In this document: positions 9,175 through 18,558 of the stretch, in pieces
Layout of the letters: each line of letters opens with the position of its first letter
Numbering within the stretch: the first letter of the stretch is position 1
Origin: Pseudomonas sp. HMWF032
GTDB taxonomy: Bacteria; Pseudomonadota; Gammaproteobacteria; Pseudomonadales; Pseudomonadaceae
Direction of reading: 5' to 3'
NCBI RefSeq assembly: GCF_003060885.1
Contig: NZ_QAIG01000008.1
Coordinates: forward strand, 508,657 to 564,742
Length of the DNA stretch: 56,086 nt
Position numbers and translations under genes: made by a program
Notes under the pieces: model-generated
Told to the model about the DNA's origin: nothing
Databases searched by the model: none
Seen by the model: only the letters and a program-made list of their open reading frames with translations

Positions 9175-9363
9175 CACCAGGCTGACCAGACCCGCAGCGC
9201 AGGAGGCGCGGCGGGTCCACGAACGGCACGGTTCAATGTGCGCAGTTCGTCGAATCGGCCGATTGACCACTGCCCGCGCTCGACAAAGCGGGTAGAATCG
9301 CCGCCCGCCGCGCCACCAGCGCCCGGCGTGTACACAAGGACGTTGTCACACAGGAGTTTTACC

Positions 9364-9984
9364 GTGCACAAGTTTCTGATTCTGGCCGCCTGCCTGCTGC
9401 TCGGCGCCTGCGCCAACAACCCGCAGACGACCTACCAGCAAGAGGTCAAGGCGGGCAAAACGCCAATGGCCAAGAGCGCCCTGGAAGCCATCCACAACAC
9501 CCAGGCCATCCCGCTGCCACTCAACCCTGGCCTGCTGGCCCCGCAATGGCCGATCAGCGCCGACGAGCCACGCCTGGATTTTGGCAGTTCGATCTCCAAC
9601 TACCGGATCTTTTCCCTGCAGCTGAAAAAGGGTGAGCGTTACACCCTCAATGTGCATTCGCTGTGCAACAAGCCATGCATGGGCGTCAGCAAATACGCCC
9701 TGAAACCACGCGCCATGCTGCTGGACGCTTACGGCACAGTGATTGCCGACAAGCCTTCGCGTGCCGAAGCCGTGGTCGGCCAAATCAGCCTGAGCTGGGA
9801 TGGTGAAGCCGCCGAAGATGGCACCTACTACCTCCTGGTAGCCGCCGATAACGACGACATCGGCCAGACCATCGTGATTGATGATGTGTGGGTCAACAAC
9901 TCGCCGCTGATGGCAGTCAAGGTTGATATGCAGAGTGCGCCGTTCGGCAAGATCAGCGCGTTCTCCAGCCCCCGTAAGAAATGA
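9364..9984 (+). CDS. Lipoprotein of unknown function
   Basis: A GTG at 9364, with CAGGAG nine bases upstream, starts a 206-residue protein with a short signal peptide and lipobox LLGAC. The mature protein is beta-strand-like (SISNYRIFSLQL, GERYTLNVHS, GTYYLLVAADND), suggesting a beta-sandwich carbohydrate- or partner-binding module. The resemblance to the MalM C-terminal fold is faint and not enough to name it. The residue after the lipid Cys is Ala, so outer-membrane sorting is expected. A large hairpin follows it. Confidence 0.72.
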   Translation: MHKFLILAACLLLGACANNPQTTYQQEVKAGKTPMAKSALEAIHNTQAIPLPLNPGLLAPQWPISADEPRLDFGSSISNYRIFSLQLKKGERYTLNVHSLCNKPCMGVSKYALKPRAMLLDAYGTVIADKPSRAEAVVGQISLSWDGEAAEDGTYYLLVAADNDDIGQTIVIDDVWVNNSPLMAVKVDMQSAPFGKISAFSSPRKK

Positions 9985-10018
9985 CTCCGCTACACATTCA
10001 TTAGCCCCTCACCAAAGC

Positions 10019-10056
10019 GCCATGCCAGACAGTGTTAACGCACTGACTGGCATGGC
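10019..10056 (+). terminator. Hairpin after lipoprotein gene (probable terminator)
   Basis: GCCATGCCAG (10019-10028) pairs with CTGGCATGGC (10047-10056), and an inner AGTG/CACT extends the stem. There is no T-run after it, so termination is inferred from position and strength. Confidence 0.5.
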
Positions 10057-10089
10057 CTATGCCGTGCAATACCTTATCAAGGATGAGCC

Positions 10090-10698
10090 ATGAAAACTCT
10101 GCATTACCTTGTAGCCGCACTGTTCAGCCTGAGCCTGACCGGCTGCGTATCCTTCACCCCGGCCGGCCCGATTGGCGACCCCAAGCAGCCTGCCAATTAC
10201 ACCCAACCCCGCGCCGTGATGGTCGATGACGTACAGATCACCGACAACAAGATCAACGACAACCTGCGCAGAACCCTGAGCAGCCAGTTCACCGAACAGC
10301 TGAATAACCGCATCGAACGGGGCGAGTACTTCGCCAAGGTGATCAGCTTCCCAGCCACCCTCGGCGAACAGGATGTGCTGCTCAAGCTCAACCTGACTTC
10401 GCTCAAAGGTAAGCGCACGCCGCATCCAGCCTACGTCCCCGGCGCCCTGCTGACGCTGACCATGTGGATCTGGGTCAATGGCCCCATCTATGTCGACAAA
10501 TACGACCTGGCCGGTGAACTGTCGATTACTGACGCCCAGGGCAAACTGCTCGCCAGCAGCCGCCAGCAGGTCAAGCTCGACCAGAACACCGGCCTCTGGG
10601 ACAACGACTACTTCAACATGTCGCTCGGCTCAGACCAGCTCAACCAACTGGTTGAACAGCTGTTGCAGGACAGCACCCGTCAACTCGCTCACCCCTAA
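10090..10698 (+). CDS. Lipoprotein of unknown function, first of a pair
   Basis: A 202-residue protein with signal peptide and lipobox SLTGC at about residue 19. The mature part has mixed alpha/beta character, with the hydrophobic stretch AYVPGALLTLTMWIWVNGP in the middle that may be a membrane-contacting hairpin or buried core. AAGGATGAGCC lies before ATG 10090. It is followed after 14 bases by a second lipoprotein with the same SLTGC lipobox and a similar hydrophobic mid-segment, so the two are probably co-transcribed and functionally paired. I recognise no domain. Confidence 0.72.
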   Translation: MKTLHYLVAALFSLSLTGCVSFTPAGPIGDPKQPANYTQPRAVMVDDVQITDNKINDNLRRTLSSQFTEQLNNRIERGEYFAKVISFPATLGEQDVLLKLNLTSLKGKRTPHPAYVPGALLTLTMWIWVNGPIYVDKYDLAGELSITDAQGKLLASSRQQVKLDQNTGLWDNDYFNMSLGSDQLNQLVEQLLQDSTRQLAHP

Positions 10699-10712
10699 CA
10701 AGGATGTCACGC

Positions 10713-11291
10713 ATGAAAGCCGTCTTTACCGCCCTACTCGCCGCTGCCCTGCTGTCGCTGACCGGCTGCCTGTCCTATTCACATCACGACCTGGCCCAGG
10801 TTGAGCAATGGCCTTTAACGACCACCGAACAGCAGACTCAGTCGGCCTACCTCAAGGTTGATAGCCAATACCTGTTCAACGATCAGACTCGCGCCGGCGG
10901 CTTCAACCAGGCCAACCTGGAAAAGCTGATCGTCACGCAGTACCAGGACAGCAAGCGGTTCAGCAACGTCACCACGGCCAAGCAGAAAGCTGATCTGTAT
11001 ATCAGCGTGCGCGTCAGCAACCATGAGCGGGGCAGCCTAGCAAGCGCGGTCATCACCGGCCTCACCCTGTTTGTCATACCCGGCAAGTTCAGCAATGAAC
11101 TGAGCATGGAAACCACCTTCAAGGACGGTGACGGCAAGGTGCTCGGGCGTATCGAGAAGCGTGAAACCATCACCACCTGGATGCAGCTGCTGCTGATCGT
11201 GGCGGTGCCCTTCAACGAGTCGATTGACCCCATCCTCAACCAGCTGACCCAGAGCAGCCTGGAAGAAGCCGCACGGCAGAAGTTGATCTAG
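10713..11291 (+). CDS. Lipoprotein of unknown function, second of a pair
   Basis: ATG 10713, with AAGGA eight bases upstream, gives 192 residues; the ATG nine bases earlier sits on the ribosome site. The signal peptide ends at lipobox SLTGC. Landmarks are a TTAKQKADLYISVRV segment and two hydrophobic stretches (SAVITGLTLFVIPG, MQLLLIVAVPF) that bracket a strand-rich region. KADLYISVRV resembles the central strand of small outer-membrane assembly lipoproteins, but I cannot assign a family. It follows the preceding lipoprotein closely. Confidence 0.7.
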   Translation: MKAVFTALLAAALLSLTGCLSYSHHDLAQVEQWPLTTTEQQTQSAYLKVDSQYLFNDQTRAGGFNQANLEKLIVTQYQDSKRFSNVTTAKQKADLYISVRVSNHERGSLASAVITGLTLFVIPGKFSNELSMETTFKDGDGKVLGRIEKRETITTWMQLLLIVAVPFNESIDPILNQLTQSSLEEAARQKLI

Positions 11292-11304
11292 TCACACCGC
11301 ACCT

Positions 11305-11333
11305 GGCACCACGACCGCAACGGTCGTGGTGCC
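11305..11333 (+). terminator. Perfect 13-bp hairpin after the lipoprotein pair
   Basis: GGCACCACGACCG and its complement flank a CAA loop. The position 14 bases after the stop fits a terminator, although no T-tract follows. Confidence 0.55.
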
Positions 11334-11432
11334 CAACAACCCATCCGCCCACTTATTGATCCATCGCAAGATGCCCTGCTCGTAGCCCCTTAGCCTATGC
11401 CGATGACTTCCACTGCCATCGACGAGGTTTCC

Positions 11433-11759
11433 ATGAGCATCACCTCTGCCAGCATCTGCGCCGCCGCCGACCAACTGCAGGGTTTTGTCGGCTTCAACGC
11501 CAAGACCGGGCGCTATATCGTGCGTTTTTCCGAAGATTCCTTCGGCCTCGACGTGCTCGAACAGAGCATCACCCCCACCTGCGAATTCGTCTGGCGCGCC
11601 TTTGACGGCGAACTGATGAACCTCGACCGCGCACGCCTGCAACTGCTGCTGGAACAGAACATCGATGACCGCCTGGCGATTAGCGAACCGCTGCGGGTCT
11701 ACGTGCGCCGTACCGATATGCCGGAGATCAGCGCCGAACGCCGTCGCCTGAACGCTTGA
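11433..11759 (+). CDS. Conserved hypothetical protein, 108 residues
   Basis: Function not recognised. ATG 11433 is preceded by GACGAGG. The product is soluble, without signal peptide or Cys cluster. FNAKTGRYIVRFSEDSFG and FVWRAFDGELMNLDRARL suggest a compact alpha/beta fold, and a charged tail ends in ERRRLNA. It stands alone between the lipoproteins and the amidohydrolase. Confidence 0.65.
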   Translation: MSITSASICAAADQLQGFVGFNAKTGRYIVRFSEDSFGLDVLEQSITPTCEFVWRAFDGELMNLDRARLQLLLEQNIDDRLAISEPLRVYVRRTDMPEISAERRRLNA

Positions 11760-11873
11760 GCAGCTTGGCGAGGTGGCCGAATTGACCCAGGCTTGTGCAC
11801 TTACACCCTCACAACAACGGCGCACGGCAGACTAAGCTCGACGGGTCAGAATCACTCGCCAAGGAGCCTGCCG

Positions 11874-13616
11874 ATGTTCGACGTGCTGATCAAAAACGCG
11901 CTGTTTTTCGATGGCAGCGGCGCACCCGGTGTCGTGCGCCACCTCGGTATCCGCGATGGCAAGCTACAAACAATCAGCGCCAGCGCCCTGGATGAGAGCG
12001 ATTGTGGCCAGGTGATCGATGCGCAAAACCGCTGGGTGACGCCCGGTTTTATCGACATGCACACCCATTACGACGCCGAGCTGGTGGCCGCCCCAGCGCT
12101 TAAGGAGTCGGTGCGCCATGGCGTCACCACCGTGATGATCGGCAGCTGCTCAATCAGCATGGTGCTGTCCGGCCCGGAAGACTGCTCGGACCTGTTCACC
12201 CGCGTCGAATCGGTACCCCGCGAGCATGTATTGCCACTGCTGCAGGCACGCAAGACCTGGAACAGCGCCAGCGAATTCGCCGCCTTTCTCGATCAGCATC
12301 CCCTGGGACCGAATATCTGCTCCTTCCTCGGCCACTCCGATTTACGCGTTGCCGTGCTCGGCCTTGAGCGCGCGGTAGACGCCAAGGTACGCCCCAGCGA
12401 ACAGCAACTGCAGCAGATGGAACGCCTGCTCGAAGACGCACTGGATGCCGGCCTGCTCGGCCTGTCGAGCATGACCAACCCTTGGGACAAACTCGATGGC
12501 GACCGCCAGCGCTCGAAGTCCCTGCCGTCGGTGTATGCGCCCTGGGCCGAGTACGCGCGGCTGAACAAGATCCTGCGCCGGCGCGGACGCATCCATCAGG
12601 GCGCGCCGAACCTGGTGACCAAACTCAACGTGCTGGCCTTTCTCTGGGACAGCATCGGCGGCTGGTGGCGCAAGCCGCTGAAGACCACCCTGATCACCCT
12701 GATGGATGTCAAAGCCGACCCTTGGCTGGCACCGATCCTCGGCCCACTGACGCGCTGGATCAATCGCCTGAGCAACGCCGACTTCCGCTGGCAAACCCTG
12801 CCGGTGCCGTTTGAGACCTATGCCGACGGTATGGAGTTCGTAGTCTTCGAAGAATTCCCCGCCGGCCAAGCCGCCCTGCACCTGGCGAGTCATGACATGC
12901 GCAGCCAGCTGTTTCAGGACCCCGCCTACCGCCTGCGCTTTCGCCAGGACGTGGAAAAGAAATTCGGCCCACGGGTCTGGCACCGCGACTTTGACGACGC
13001 CTGGATCGTCGATTGCCCGGACGCCAGCGTGGTCGGCAACAGCGTCGGCGAACTGGCCAAGGCCCGTAATGAACACCCGGCCGATCTGTTTCTCGACCTG
13101 TTGGTGGCTCATGGCCCGCGCCTGCGCTGGCGTACCCTGATCGCCAACCATCGCCCCGAGGTGGTGGAAAAACTGGTGTGTGAACCCAGCACCCTGATCG
13201 GTTTTGCCGACTCCGGCGCGCATATCCGCAACATGGCCTTCTACAACTTCGGCCTGCGCCTGCTCAAGCTGGTGCGCGATGCCGAGCTGCGCGGGCAACC
13301 GGTGATGCCGATCGAAACGGCCATCTGGCGCCTGACCGGTGAGCTGGGCGAGTGGTTCAATATCGATGCGGGAACACTCTACGAAGGGGCCAGGGCTGAC
13401 CTGGTGATCATCGACCCGACGGCACTGGACGAATCCCTGGCCAGCTACCAGGAAGCGCCGATGGAGGCCTTTGGTGGCCTGCAGCGCATGGTCAATCGCG
13501 GTGCGGCGGTGGATGCCGTGTTGATCAATGGCCGCGTGGCCTTCCAACATAACGAGTTCGCCGCCAACCTGGGCACAACACGCGGCTACGGTGAGTTCCT
13601 GCGCAGCCGCGCCTGA
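11874..13616 (+). CDS. Amidohydrolase, N-acyl-D-amino-acid deacylase (D-aminoacylase) family
   Basis: A 580-residue metal-dependent hydrolase of the amidohydrolase superfamily. GFIDMHTHYDAE carries the HxH metal ligands, VTTVMIGSCS a conserved strand, FLGHSDLR another ligand region, and FADSGAH the catalytic aspartate; the C-terminal strand GARADLVIIDP closes the small beta-domain. D-aminoacylases of this family remove acyl groups from N-acyl-D-amino acids. The length is longer than the classic 480 residues, which is usual for the pseudomonad group. AAGGAG lies seven bases before ATG 11874. Cytoplasmic; substrate unproven. Confidence 0.82.
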   Translation: MFDVLIKNALFFDGSGAPGVVRHLGIRDGKLQTISASALDESDCGQVIDAQNRWVTPGFIDMHTHYDAELVAAPALKESVRHGVTTVMIGSCSISMVLSGPEDCSDLFTRVESVPREHVLPLLQARKTWNSASEFAAFLDQHPLGPNICSFLGHSDLRVAVLGLERAVDAKVRPSEQQLQQMERLLEDALDAGLLGLSSMTNPWDKLDGDRQRSKSLPSVYAPWAEYARLNKILRRRGRIHQGAPNLVTKLNVLAFLWDSIGGWWRKPLKTTLITLMDVKADPWLAPILGPLTRWINRLSNADFRWQTLPVPFETYADGMEFVVFEEFPAGQAALHLASHDMRSQLFQDPAYRLRFRQDVEKKFGPRVWHRDFDDAWIVDCPDASVVGNSVGELAKARNEHPADLFLDLLVAHGPRLRWRTLIANHRPEVVEKLVCEPSTLIGFADSGAHIRNMAFYNFGLRLLKLVRDAELRGQPVMPIETAIWRLTGELGEWFNIDAGTLYEGARADLVIIDPTALDESLASYQEAPMEAFGGLQRMVNRGAAVDAVLINGRVAFQHNEFAANLGTTRGYGEFLRSRA

Positions 13617-13731
13617 GCCGATTAGACGGCATGCGACCTACGGCGCACCGGAACGGCGCCAGGCTGGCATAATGCGCGCCGCACGCTCTGGCAAAGCATG
13701 CTGTTCCGGTATTGAAAGGACTCATATCGCT

Positions 13732-14619
13732 ATGCCCTCCCCCCTACAACAGACCGTCTGGCGCTGGCTTGCAGGCCTGTTGCTGTGTGGCCTGCTGACA
13801 TCCGTACAGGCTGGCGAAGCTGCCGATATTTATTACCCACGCTGGAGCGATGGTGACGAATCCCGTCCCGACTACGCCCTGGCCCAACTGCGCCTGGCGC
13901 TGGACAAAGCAGGCAGTTCGCTGCGCCTGAAACCCTCACCCGCCAGCATGGAGCAGGAACGCGCATTAATTGACCTGCAACACGGCAAGCATCTGGATGT
14001 GGTCTGGAGCATGACCAGTCGCGAACGCGAGGAACGCCTGCTGGCCGTGCGAATTCCCCTGGACAAGGGCTTGTTCGGCTGGCGTATCGCCTTGCTGCCA
14101 CGCGAGCGCATGAATTTGTTCAAACAGGTCAATAGCCTTGCTGACCTGCGCCAGTTTTCAGCTGGCCAAGGCCATGATTGGCCGGACACCACAATTCTGC
14201 GCAATCAAGGCTTGCCGGTTGTGGTGTCGTCCAGCTATGCCAGCCTGTTTCATATGCTGCAGGCGCGGCGCTTTGATTACTTCCCACGCTCAGTGCTGGA
14301 AATCGGCGACGAACTGCAACACCCACGCGCACAGCAACTGGTAGCCGACCCACACGTGCTGCTCCACTACCCCACCGCGCTGTATTTTTTCTTTTCACCG
14401 CAGCGTCCAGAACTGGCCGAGACGGTGCGCCGCGGGATGGAAGCAGCCATCGCAGACGGCTCATTTGAGCGTCTCTTTCAGCAACATTTCGCGGCCATTC
14501 TGCAGCAGGCAGCGCTTGCGCAGCGCCAGGTAATCGAACTGCCCAACCCGCTACTGCCCAGCGCCACGCCGCTTAAGCGCCGTGAGCTGTGGTTCAGTCC
14601 GGCAACGTTGAAACGCTGA
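13732..14619 (+). CDS. Periplasmic solute-binding-like protein (SBP family 3 type)
   Basis: A 295-residue exported protein: signal peptide to about SVQAGEA, then a two-lobe amino-acid-binding-like domain. VVWSMTSREREERLLAVRIPLDKGLFGW resembles the hinge region of family 3 binding proteins, and FDYFPRSVLEI the second-lobe crossing strand. No transporter genes lie beside it. Orphan proteins of this type in Pseudomonas often serve as sensors or have unknown roles rather than feeding an ABC permease. GAAAGGA precedes ATG 13732. It overlaps the convergent next gene by 26 bases at their 3' ends. Confidence 0.7.
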   Translation: MPSPLQQTVWRWLAGLLLCGLLTSVQAGEAADIYYPRWSDGDESRPDYALAQLRLALDKAGSSLRLKPSPASMEQERALIDLQHGKHLDVVWSMTSREREERLLAVRIPLDKGLFGWRIALLPRERMNLFKQVNSLADLRQFSAGQGHDWPDTTILRNQGLPVVVSSSYASLFHMLQARRFDYFPRSVLEIGDELQHPRAQQLVADPHVLLHYPTALYFFFSPQRPELAETVRRGMEAAIADGSFERLFQQHFAAILQQAALAQRQVIELPNPLLPSATPLKRRELWFSPATLKR

Positions 14620-15919
14620 CTGGCACAGCCAACGTGGTTTGCACCGCCTTGCGGCTATGCGCACCGAAACGTTTGAACAACTCCACCAGCACCTGCTCCA
14701 GCACGGGATCGGCGTGCGCCAGGGCCAGTTGATTGCCGCCACTGAAACCTGGCGCGGCCGCTGGCTTGCGCGCCAACCACTGGCCGATCAACTCATCAAA
14801 GCTATCGGCACTGGCGTAGGCTTCGGCCGCCACCACCTGTTGCGGGTAGTCCACCGAGAAGGCCGGGTAATCAGAACCCGCAGGGTTTTGCGTATAAGCC
14901 TGCAGCAAGGGCGAGGCCGCCTGCTGATTCATCAGTTGCTGCATACGCTCCAGCTGATACTCCTCGATGGCCGTATGCCGATCCGCTACGCGGGCAATCG
15001 CTGCCAGACGGTCCTCGGGATAACCGGCGGCGCCTTTGAGGGCAATCAGCATCAGCTCTGGCGTATTGAACCCCGGCACCGTCTTGGCGTGATAGGGCTG
15101 GGTCAGGTCCTGCATGTAGTGCAGTGCCCAACCGAGAAAACGGTACCCCCAGTAATCATGACCATGCTCCAAAGCCAACCGGGCCAGGCCGGTGTACTGG
15201 TAGATGCGCCAGTGCGGCAGGGTGCGGCGCAGATAGGGCGCGGCCTGGAAGACCAACTCCGGCTCGTGGTAGTAGCCGATATGGAAAGGCGCCTGGGAGG
15301 AGTACTCGAAGCGCGCATCACCAAAGGGCTGCACACCGAAGTTGTATTGCGCGCCGACTTCACCCGGGTTGTCGCTGAACAGGTTGATATCGTGACCATA
15401 GTCCGGCTCATCGGCCGCACTGCTGAGTACCTGAATCGCACTCACGTCCTCACCGGGCTGCAAGGCCAGGTAGCGCCAGTGACTCCAGGGGCCGATCTTG
15501 CGAAACACCAGCACCTGCTCGGCAGGCAGAAGCGGCCGACCATCATCAGCCTGCCCCGGTAGTTGTTGCACAAAACCAGCCAAACGAATCTGTGGATTGA
15601 CCCGCAACGCCTGCAGAAACGCCAAGCGGCGCTGCTCCGGCGCGGTGTGAGCGGCATCGAAGCGCAGATTATCCGGACGCGCTGGATAGTCCGGGAAATG
15701 CGCACGGGCAAAGGCTTCCTGCTGATCCAGCAGCTGCTCGATGGCCGGCGCCTGCGCATCGAGAAAAGCCTCCAGCGGCTCATAACGCAAGGTGCGCTGC
15801 AGCTCCGGCAGAGCCTGCAACGCCAGCTGACTACCGAGCGAGTGATTGGACCAAGCCAGCGCACTTGTTGACTGGAGCACCAGGCAACAGGCAGAGAACA
15901 ACAGGAATAATGGCTTCAT
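14594..15919 (-). CDS. Secreted phospholipase C/P1-nuclease-like protein
   Basis: A 441-residue exported helical protein. The signal peptide ends STSALA, so the mature protein begins with Trp (W23, then SNHSLG). In zinc-dependent phospholipase C and S1/P1 nuclease the mature N-terminal Trp supplies zinc ligands, and here GWALHYMQDLTQPYHAK matches their HxxxD...H helix. DYGHDINLF and a tyrosine-rich middle add further candidate ligands. Hydrolytic activity on phospholipid or nucleic acid is inferred, not shown. ATG 15919 has GGAG upstream; the earlier start at 15982 would bury the signal sequence. Confidence 0.62.
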   Translation of the reverse strand: MKPLFLLFSACCLVLQSTSALAWSNHSLGSQLALQALPELQRTLRYEPLEAFLDAQAPAIEQLLDQQEAFARAHFPDYPARPDNLRFDAAHTAPEQRRLAFLQALRVNPQIRLAGFVQQLPGQADDGRPLLPAEQVLVFRKIGPWSHWRYLALQPGEDVSAIQVLSSAADEPDYGHDINLFSDNPGEVGAQYNFGVQPFGDARFEYSSQAPFHIGYYHEPELVFQAAPYLRRTLPHWRIYQYTGLARLALEHGHDYWGYRFLGWALHYMQDLTQPYHAKTVPGFNTPELMLIALKGAAGYPEDRLAAIARVADRHTAIEEYQLERMQQLMNQQAASPLLQAYTQNPAGSDYPAFSVDYPQQVVAAEAYASADSFDELIGQWLARKPAAAPGFSGGNQLALAHADPVLEQVLVELFKRFGAHSRKAVQTTLAVPVSVSTLPD

Positions 15920-16041
15920 CAGAACTCCGACAGCAGGCAGTACAAAAACGCACAGACTAACGCCAAAGCAGCCAGCTGGCACTGTCGTATCAAGTCAGCC
16001 CATTCACTAATCGGGCAGCCTGCGCACCCAACCAGGCTGAG

Positions 16042-16899
16042 TTAAACCGTAAACACCACAGCCGCCACCACCAAGCCAGCCACCAGCAACACCATCAGTG
16101 CCAGCAAGGGCTTGTTCAGGCCATTGGGTGCACTGGCGGGCGCAGCAGCGCGCATGGGATTGGCCGGCGCGGCGGTACGCAGCGGGTTGGCCTGGCCGCT
16201 CGACGAGCTGGACAGAGGCGCTTGCTTGAGCGGTTTGGGCAGATCCACCGCACGCATAAACAGCGTGGCATCTTCATCTTCGCTGGCCGCCACGGTGCTT
16301 TTCGGGCCGATCACCAACAGGCTGACCGAGCCCATTTTCAGCTGATCACCCGGTTGCAGAGCGGCCGAGCTGACTTTTTGCTGATTAACCCAAAGGCCGT
16401 TGGCTGATGCCAGATCCTTGACCTCCAGGACGTCATCGCGGAGGTAGAACTCACAGTGCCGACGCGACAACTCCTGATCACTGAAGCACAACTCGCACTT
16501 CACCGACCGACCAAAGGTCATCGAGCCGCTGATATGAAATTTCTTGCCTTCGTGCTCGCCCTGAATCACCTGCAAAAACCAGCGCGGGGCTTGCTCAACC
16601 GGGGTCTTACTGCGCGCAGGGTCGACCAGTAGGAGCTCCACGTCGCCCAGTCGCACGCGGTCATCGGCACGCAATTGAAAACGCGTGGTTACCCTCTCGT
16701 CATTGACAAAAGAACCGCCAGCACTGCCGACATCGGTGAGGAAATAGAAGCCTTGATCCTGACGGATTTCGGCATGGAACGGTGCAATACCCGGCACCGT
16801 CAACACCAGGCTATTGCGGCTGTCCTGGCCAATGGTGAAACGCTCGTCGACCAGCCAGATCGGCGCCTGACGATTGTCACTGAAGTGAATTCTGAGCAT
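16042..16899 (-). CDS. Two-FHA-domain membrane protein
   Basis: A 285-residue protein with two forkhead-associated domains in series (about residues 5-95 and 108-200), then an Ala/Pro/Ser linker and a C-terminal membrane helix (about 263-283). FHA domains bind phosphothreonine peptides. The second has the full GRSVKCELCFSD...SRRHCEF...SANGLWVN set (Gly-Arg, Ser-x-x-His, Asn); the first has GQDSRNSLVL, PFHAEI and SAGGSFVN and may bind less well. It is last in a three-gene set with PP2C phosphatase and Ser/Thr kinase and is the likely substrate or readout. Confidence 0.88.
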   Translation of the reverse strand: MLRIHFSDNRQAPIWLVDERFTIGQDSRNSLVLTVPGIAPFHAEIRQDQGFYFLTDVGSAGGSFVNDERVTTRFQLRADDRVRLGDVELLLVDPARSKTPVEQAPRWFLQVIQGEHEGKKFHISGSMTFGRSVKCELCFSDQELSRRHCEFYLRDDVLEVKDLASANGLWVNQQKVSSAALQPGDQLKMGSVSLLVIGPKSTVAASEDEDATLFMRAVDLPKPLKQAPLSSSSSGQANPLRTAAPANPMRAAAPASAPNGLNKPLLALMVLLVAGLVVAAVVFTV

Positions 16900-17032
16900 T
16901 TGCGCACTCCGCCATTAACCTGTTGAACACCCCACTGCGGGTTAAGCTACGCCGCGCTTCGACACGGCGTGCTGTCACGGCCGCGCATGCTGCCTGTCAT
17001 CCAGGCCAGTAGCAATACGCCCGCACGGAGGC

Positions 17033-18535
17033 TTACTTAAATAAGTTGTTCCACAGCCGCTTGACCGGGTTAACCGGTGCCGATTGTTCGGCAGCCGCAG
17101 GACGGCGTCGGGGCGCCTGGGCCAGGCGCACGCGTCGTTCATGGCCATCCCGCAACTGCAGCAACTGCTCATTGGCCGGCTCCACTTCCAGGCCCTGCTG
17201 CACCAGCGCCAGAGCCAGGGCAAACTCGCGGCGTTTGTAGGCGGCTTCGCTTTGCTCGATATAGCGCTGCGCCACCCGGTTGATCCCGGCCAAGGCCAGC
17301 AGGTTGTCCGGCTCCCAGGCCAGTACCTGGCGGAAGTAGTGAGTGGCGCTGTCATCTTCCGGCAGCAGCAACTGCTGATCAGCCAGGCGCTGCTCGGCCA
17401 ACACCAAGGACTGATTGATCCGCGCCTGCAGCACGCGCGCCAGACCATCAAGGGCCGCGGGGTTATCCGCATCGAGTGCCAGCACCTGGCGGAACAGGTA
17501 ATCGGCGTTGTCCTGCGGCGGCTCCAGCAGGCTGCCGTTTTGCAGGCGCAGCTCGGCACGCGCCAGGTAATCGCTGATTTGCTTCTGCTGATACAAGTAA
17601 TAACCACCGCCGGCGACGCCGGCCAGCAACACGACGCCGGCGAGCAGCAAGACCCATAGCGCACTGCGCGCAGTTTTGCGTCTGGCCGGTTTGCCCAGAC
17701 TGAGCGCCGGAGCGATGCGTGTGCTGTCCGGGTCATCGCGGGTCAGTTCATCGAGGCTGGCCAGCAGCACCTTGCAGTCGGCAAAACGCTCATCCGGCTC
17801 TTTCGCCAGCATGCGTTCAAGCAACCACTGATAACGCTGCAAATGTGCAGGCAACTGCGGCACGTCCATCTGCAGGTGGTTCATCACGGTCTGGGGGTAG
17901 TTGGCGGCGCGATACGGATTGGTGCCGGTGAGCATCTCCAGCAGGATCACGCCCAGGCTGTAGATATCACTGCGTGCATCCAATGCCTGGCACTGCGCCT
18001 GTTCGGGGCTGCTGTAGGACGGGCTGCCAACGGCGATACCGAACTGGGTCAGGTCATGGTCCAGCTCAAGCGCCTTGGCCACGCCGAAGTCGGTGATCAC
18101 CGTCGTACCGTCGCTGCGAAAGAGGATGTTGGCCGGTTTGATATCGCGGTGTACCAGGCCCTGGTCATGCACCACGGCCAGACCGCTGGCCACCTGCTGC
18201 ACGATGCGCAGCGCGCGCGGCAGGTCGAACACCTCGCCTTTGTGCTGCGCCAGATCACCACCGGGGACAAACTCCATGGTCAGATAGTGGCGACCATCGG
18301 CGAGCTGGTTGATGTCATAAATAGTGATGATCGAGGGGTGATGCAGGGACGCCACGATGTGGCCTTCCTTGAGAAAGCGCTGACTAAACGCCTGATCATC
18401 TGCACTCAGCAGCACCTTGATTGCCACCTTGCGCTGCAGCGACGTCTGGGTGGCCAGGTACACCTCGGCCATGCCGCCTTTACCCAGGCGGCCGTGCACC
18501 TGATAACCGGGAATATCGAGCAATTGTTCAGTCAT
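17033..18535 (-). CDS. Membrane-anchored Ser/Thr protein kinase (Hanks type)
   Basis: A 500-residue kinase. Its domain (residues 10-270) has a Gly-rich loop GRLGKGGMAEVY, Lys40 in VAIKV, HRDIKPAN with base Asp131, DFG at Asp149, and an activation loop GSPSYSSPEQ. A membrane helix lies near residues 292-312, followed by a C-terminal region of about 150 residues with TPR-like units (DNADYLFRQVLALDADNPAALDGLAR repeats in variant form). All catalytic residues are intact, so it should be active. It lies between phosphatase and FHA genes on the same strand. Targets unknown; no type VI secretion genes are beside it. Confidence 0.92.
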   Translation of the reverse strand: MTEQLLDIPGYQVHGRLGKGGMAEVYLATQTSLQRKVAIKVLLSADDQAFSQRFLKEGHIVASLHHPSIITIYDINQLADGRHYLTMEFVPGGDLAQHKGEVFDLPRALRIVQQVASGLAVVHDQGLVHRDIKPANILFRSDGTTVITDFGVAKALELDHDLTQFGIAVGSPSYSSPEQAQCQALDARSDIYSLGVILLEMLTGTNPYRAANYPQTVMNHLQMDVPQLPAHLQRYQWLLERMLAKEPDERFADCKVLLASLDELTRDDPDSTRIAPALSLGKPARRKTARSALWVLLLAGVVLLAGVAGGGYYLYQQKQISDYLARAELRLQNGSLLEPPQDNADYLFRQVLALDADNPAALDGLARVLQARINQSLVLAEQRLADQQLLLPEDDSATHYFRQVLAWEPDNLLALAGINRVAQRYIEQSEAAYKRREFALALALVQQGLEVEPANEQLLQLRDGHERRVRLAQAPRRRPAAAEQSAPVNPVKRLWNNLFK

Positions 18536-18558
18536 GGAGGTCAGTGCACACCGGCGAA

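Noticed and set aside
8404..9270. 288-codon minus-strand ORF
   Set aside because: Antisense to the YebC-like gene, with no motif.
12342..13550. 402-codon minus-strand ORF
   Set aside because: Antisense to the amidohydrolase; a by-product of high GC.
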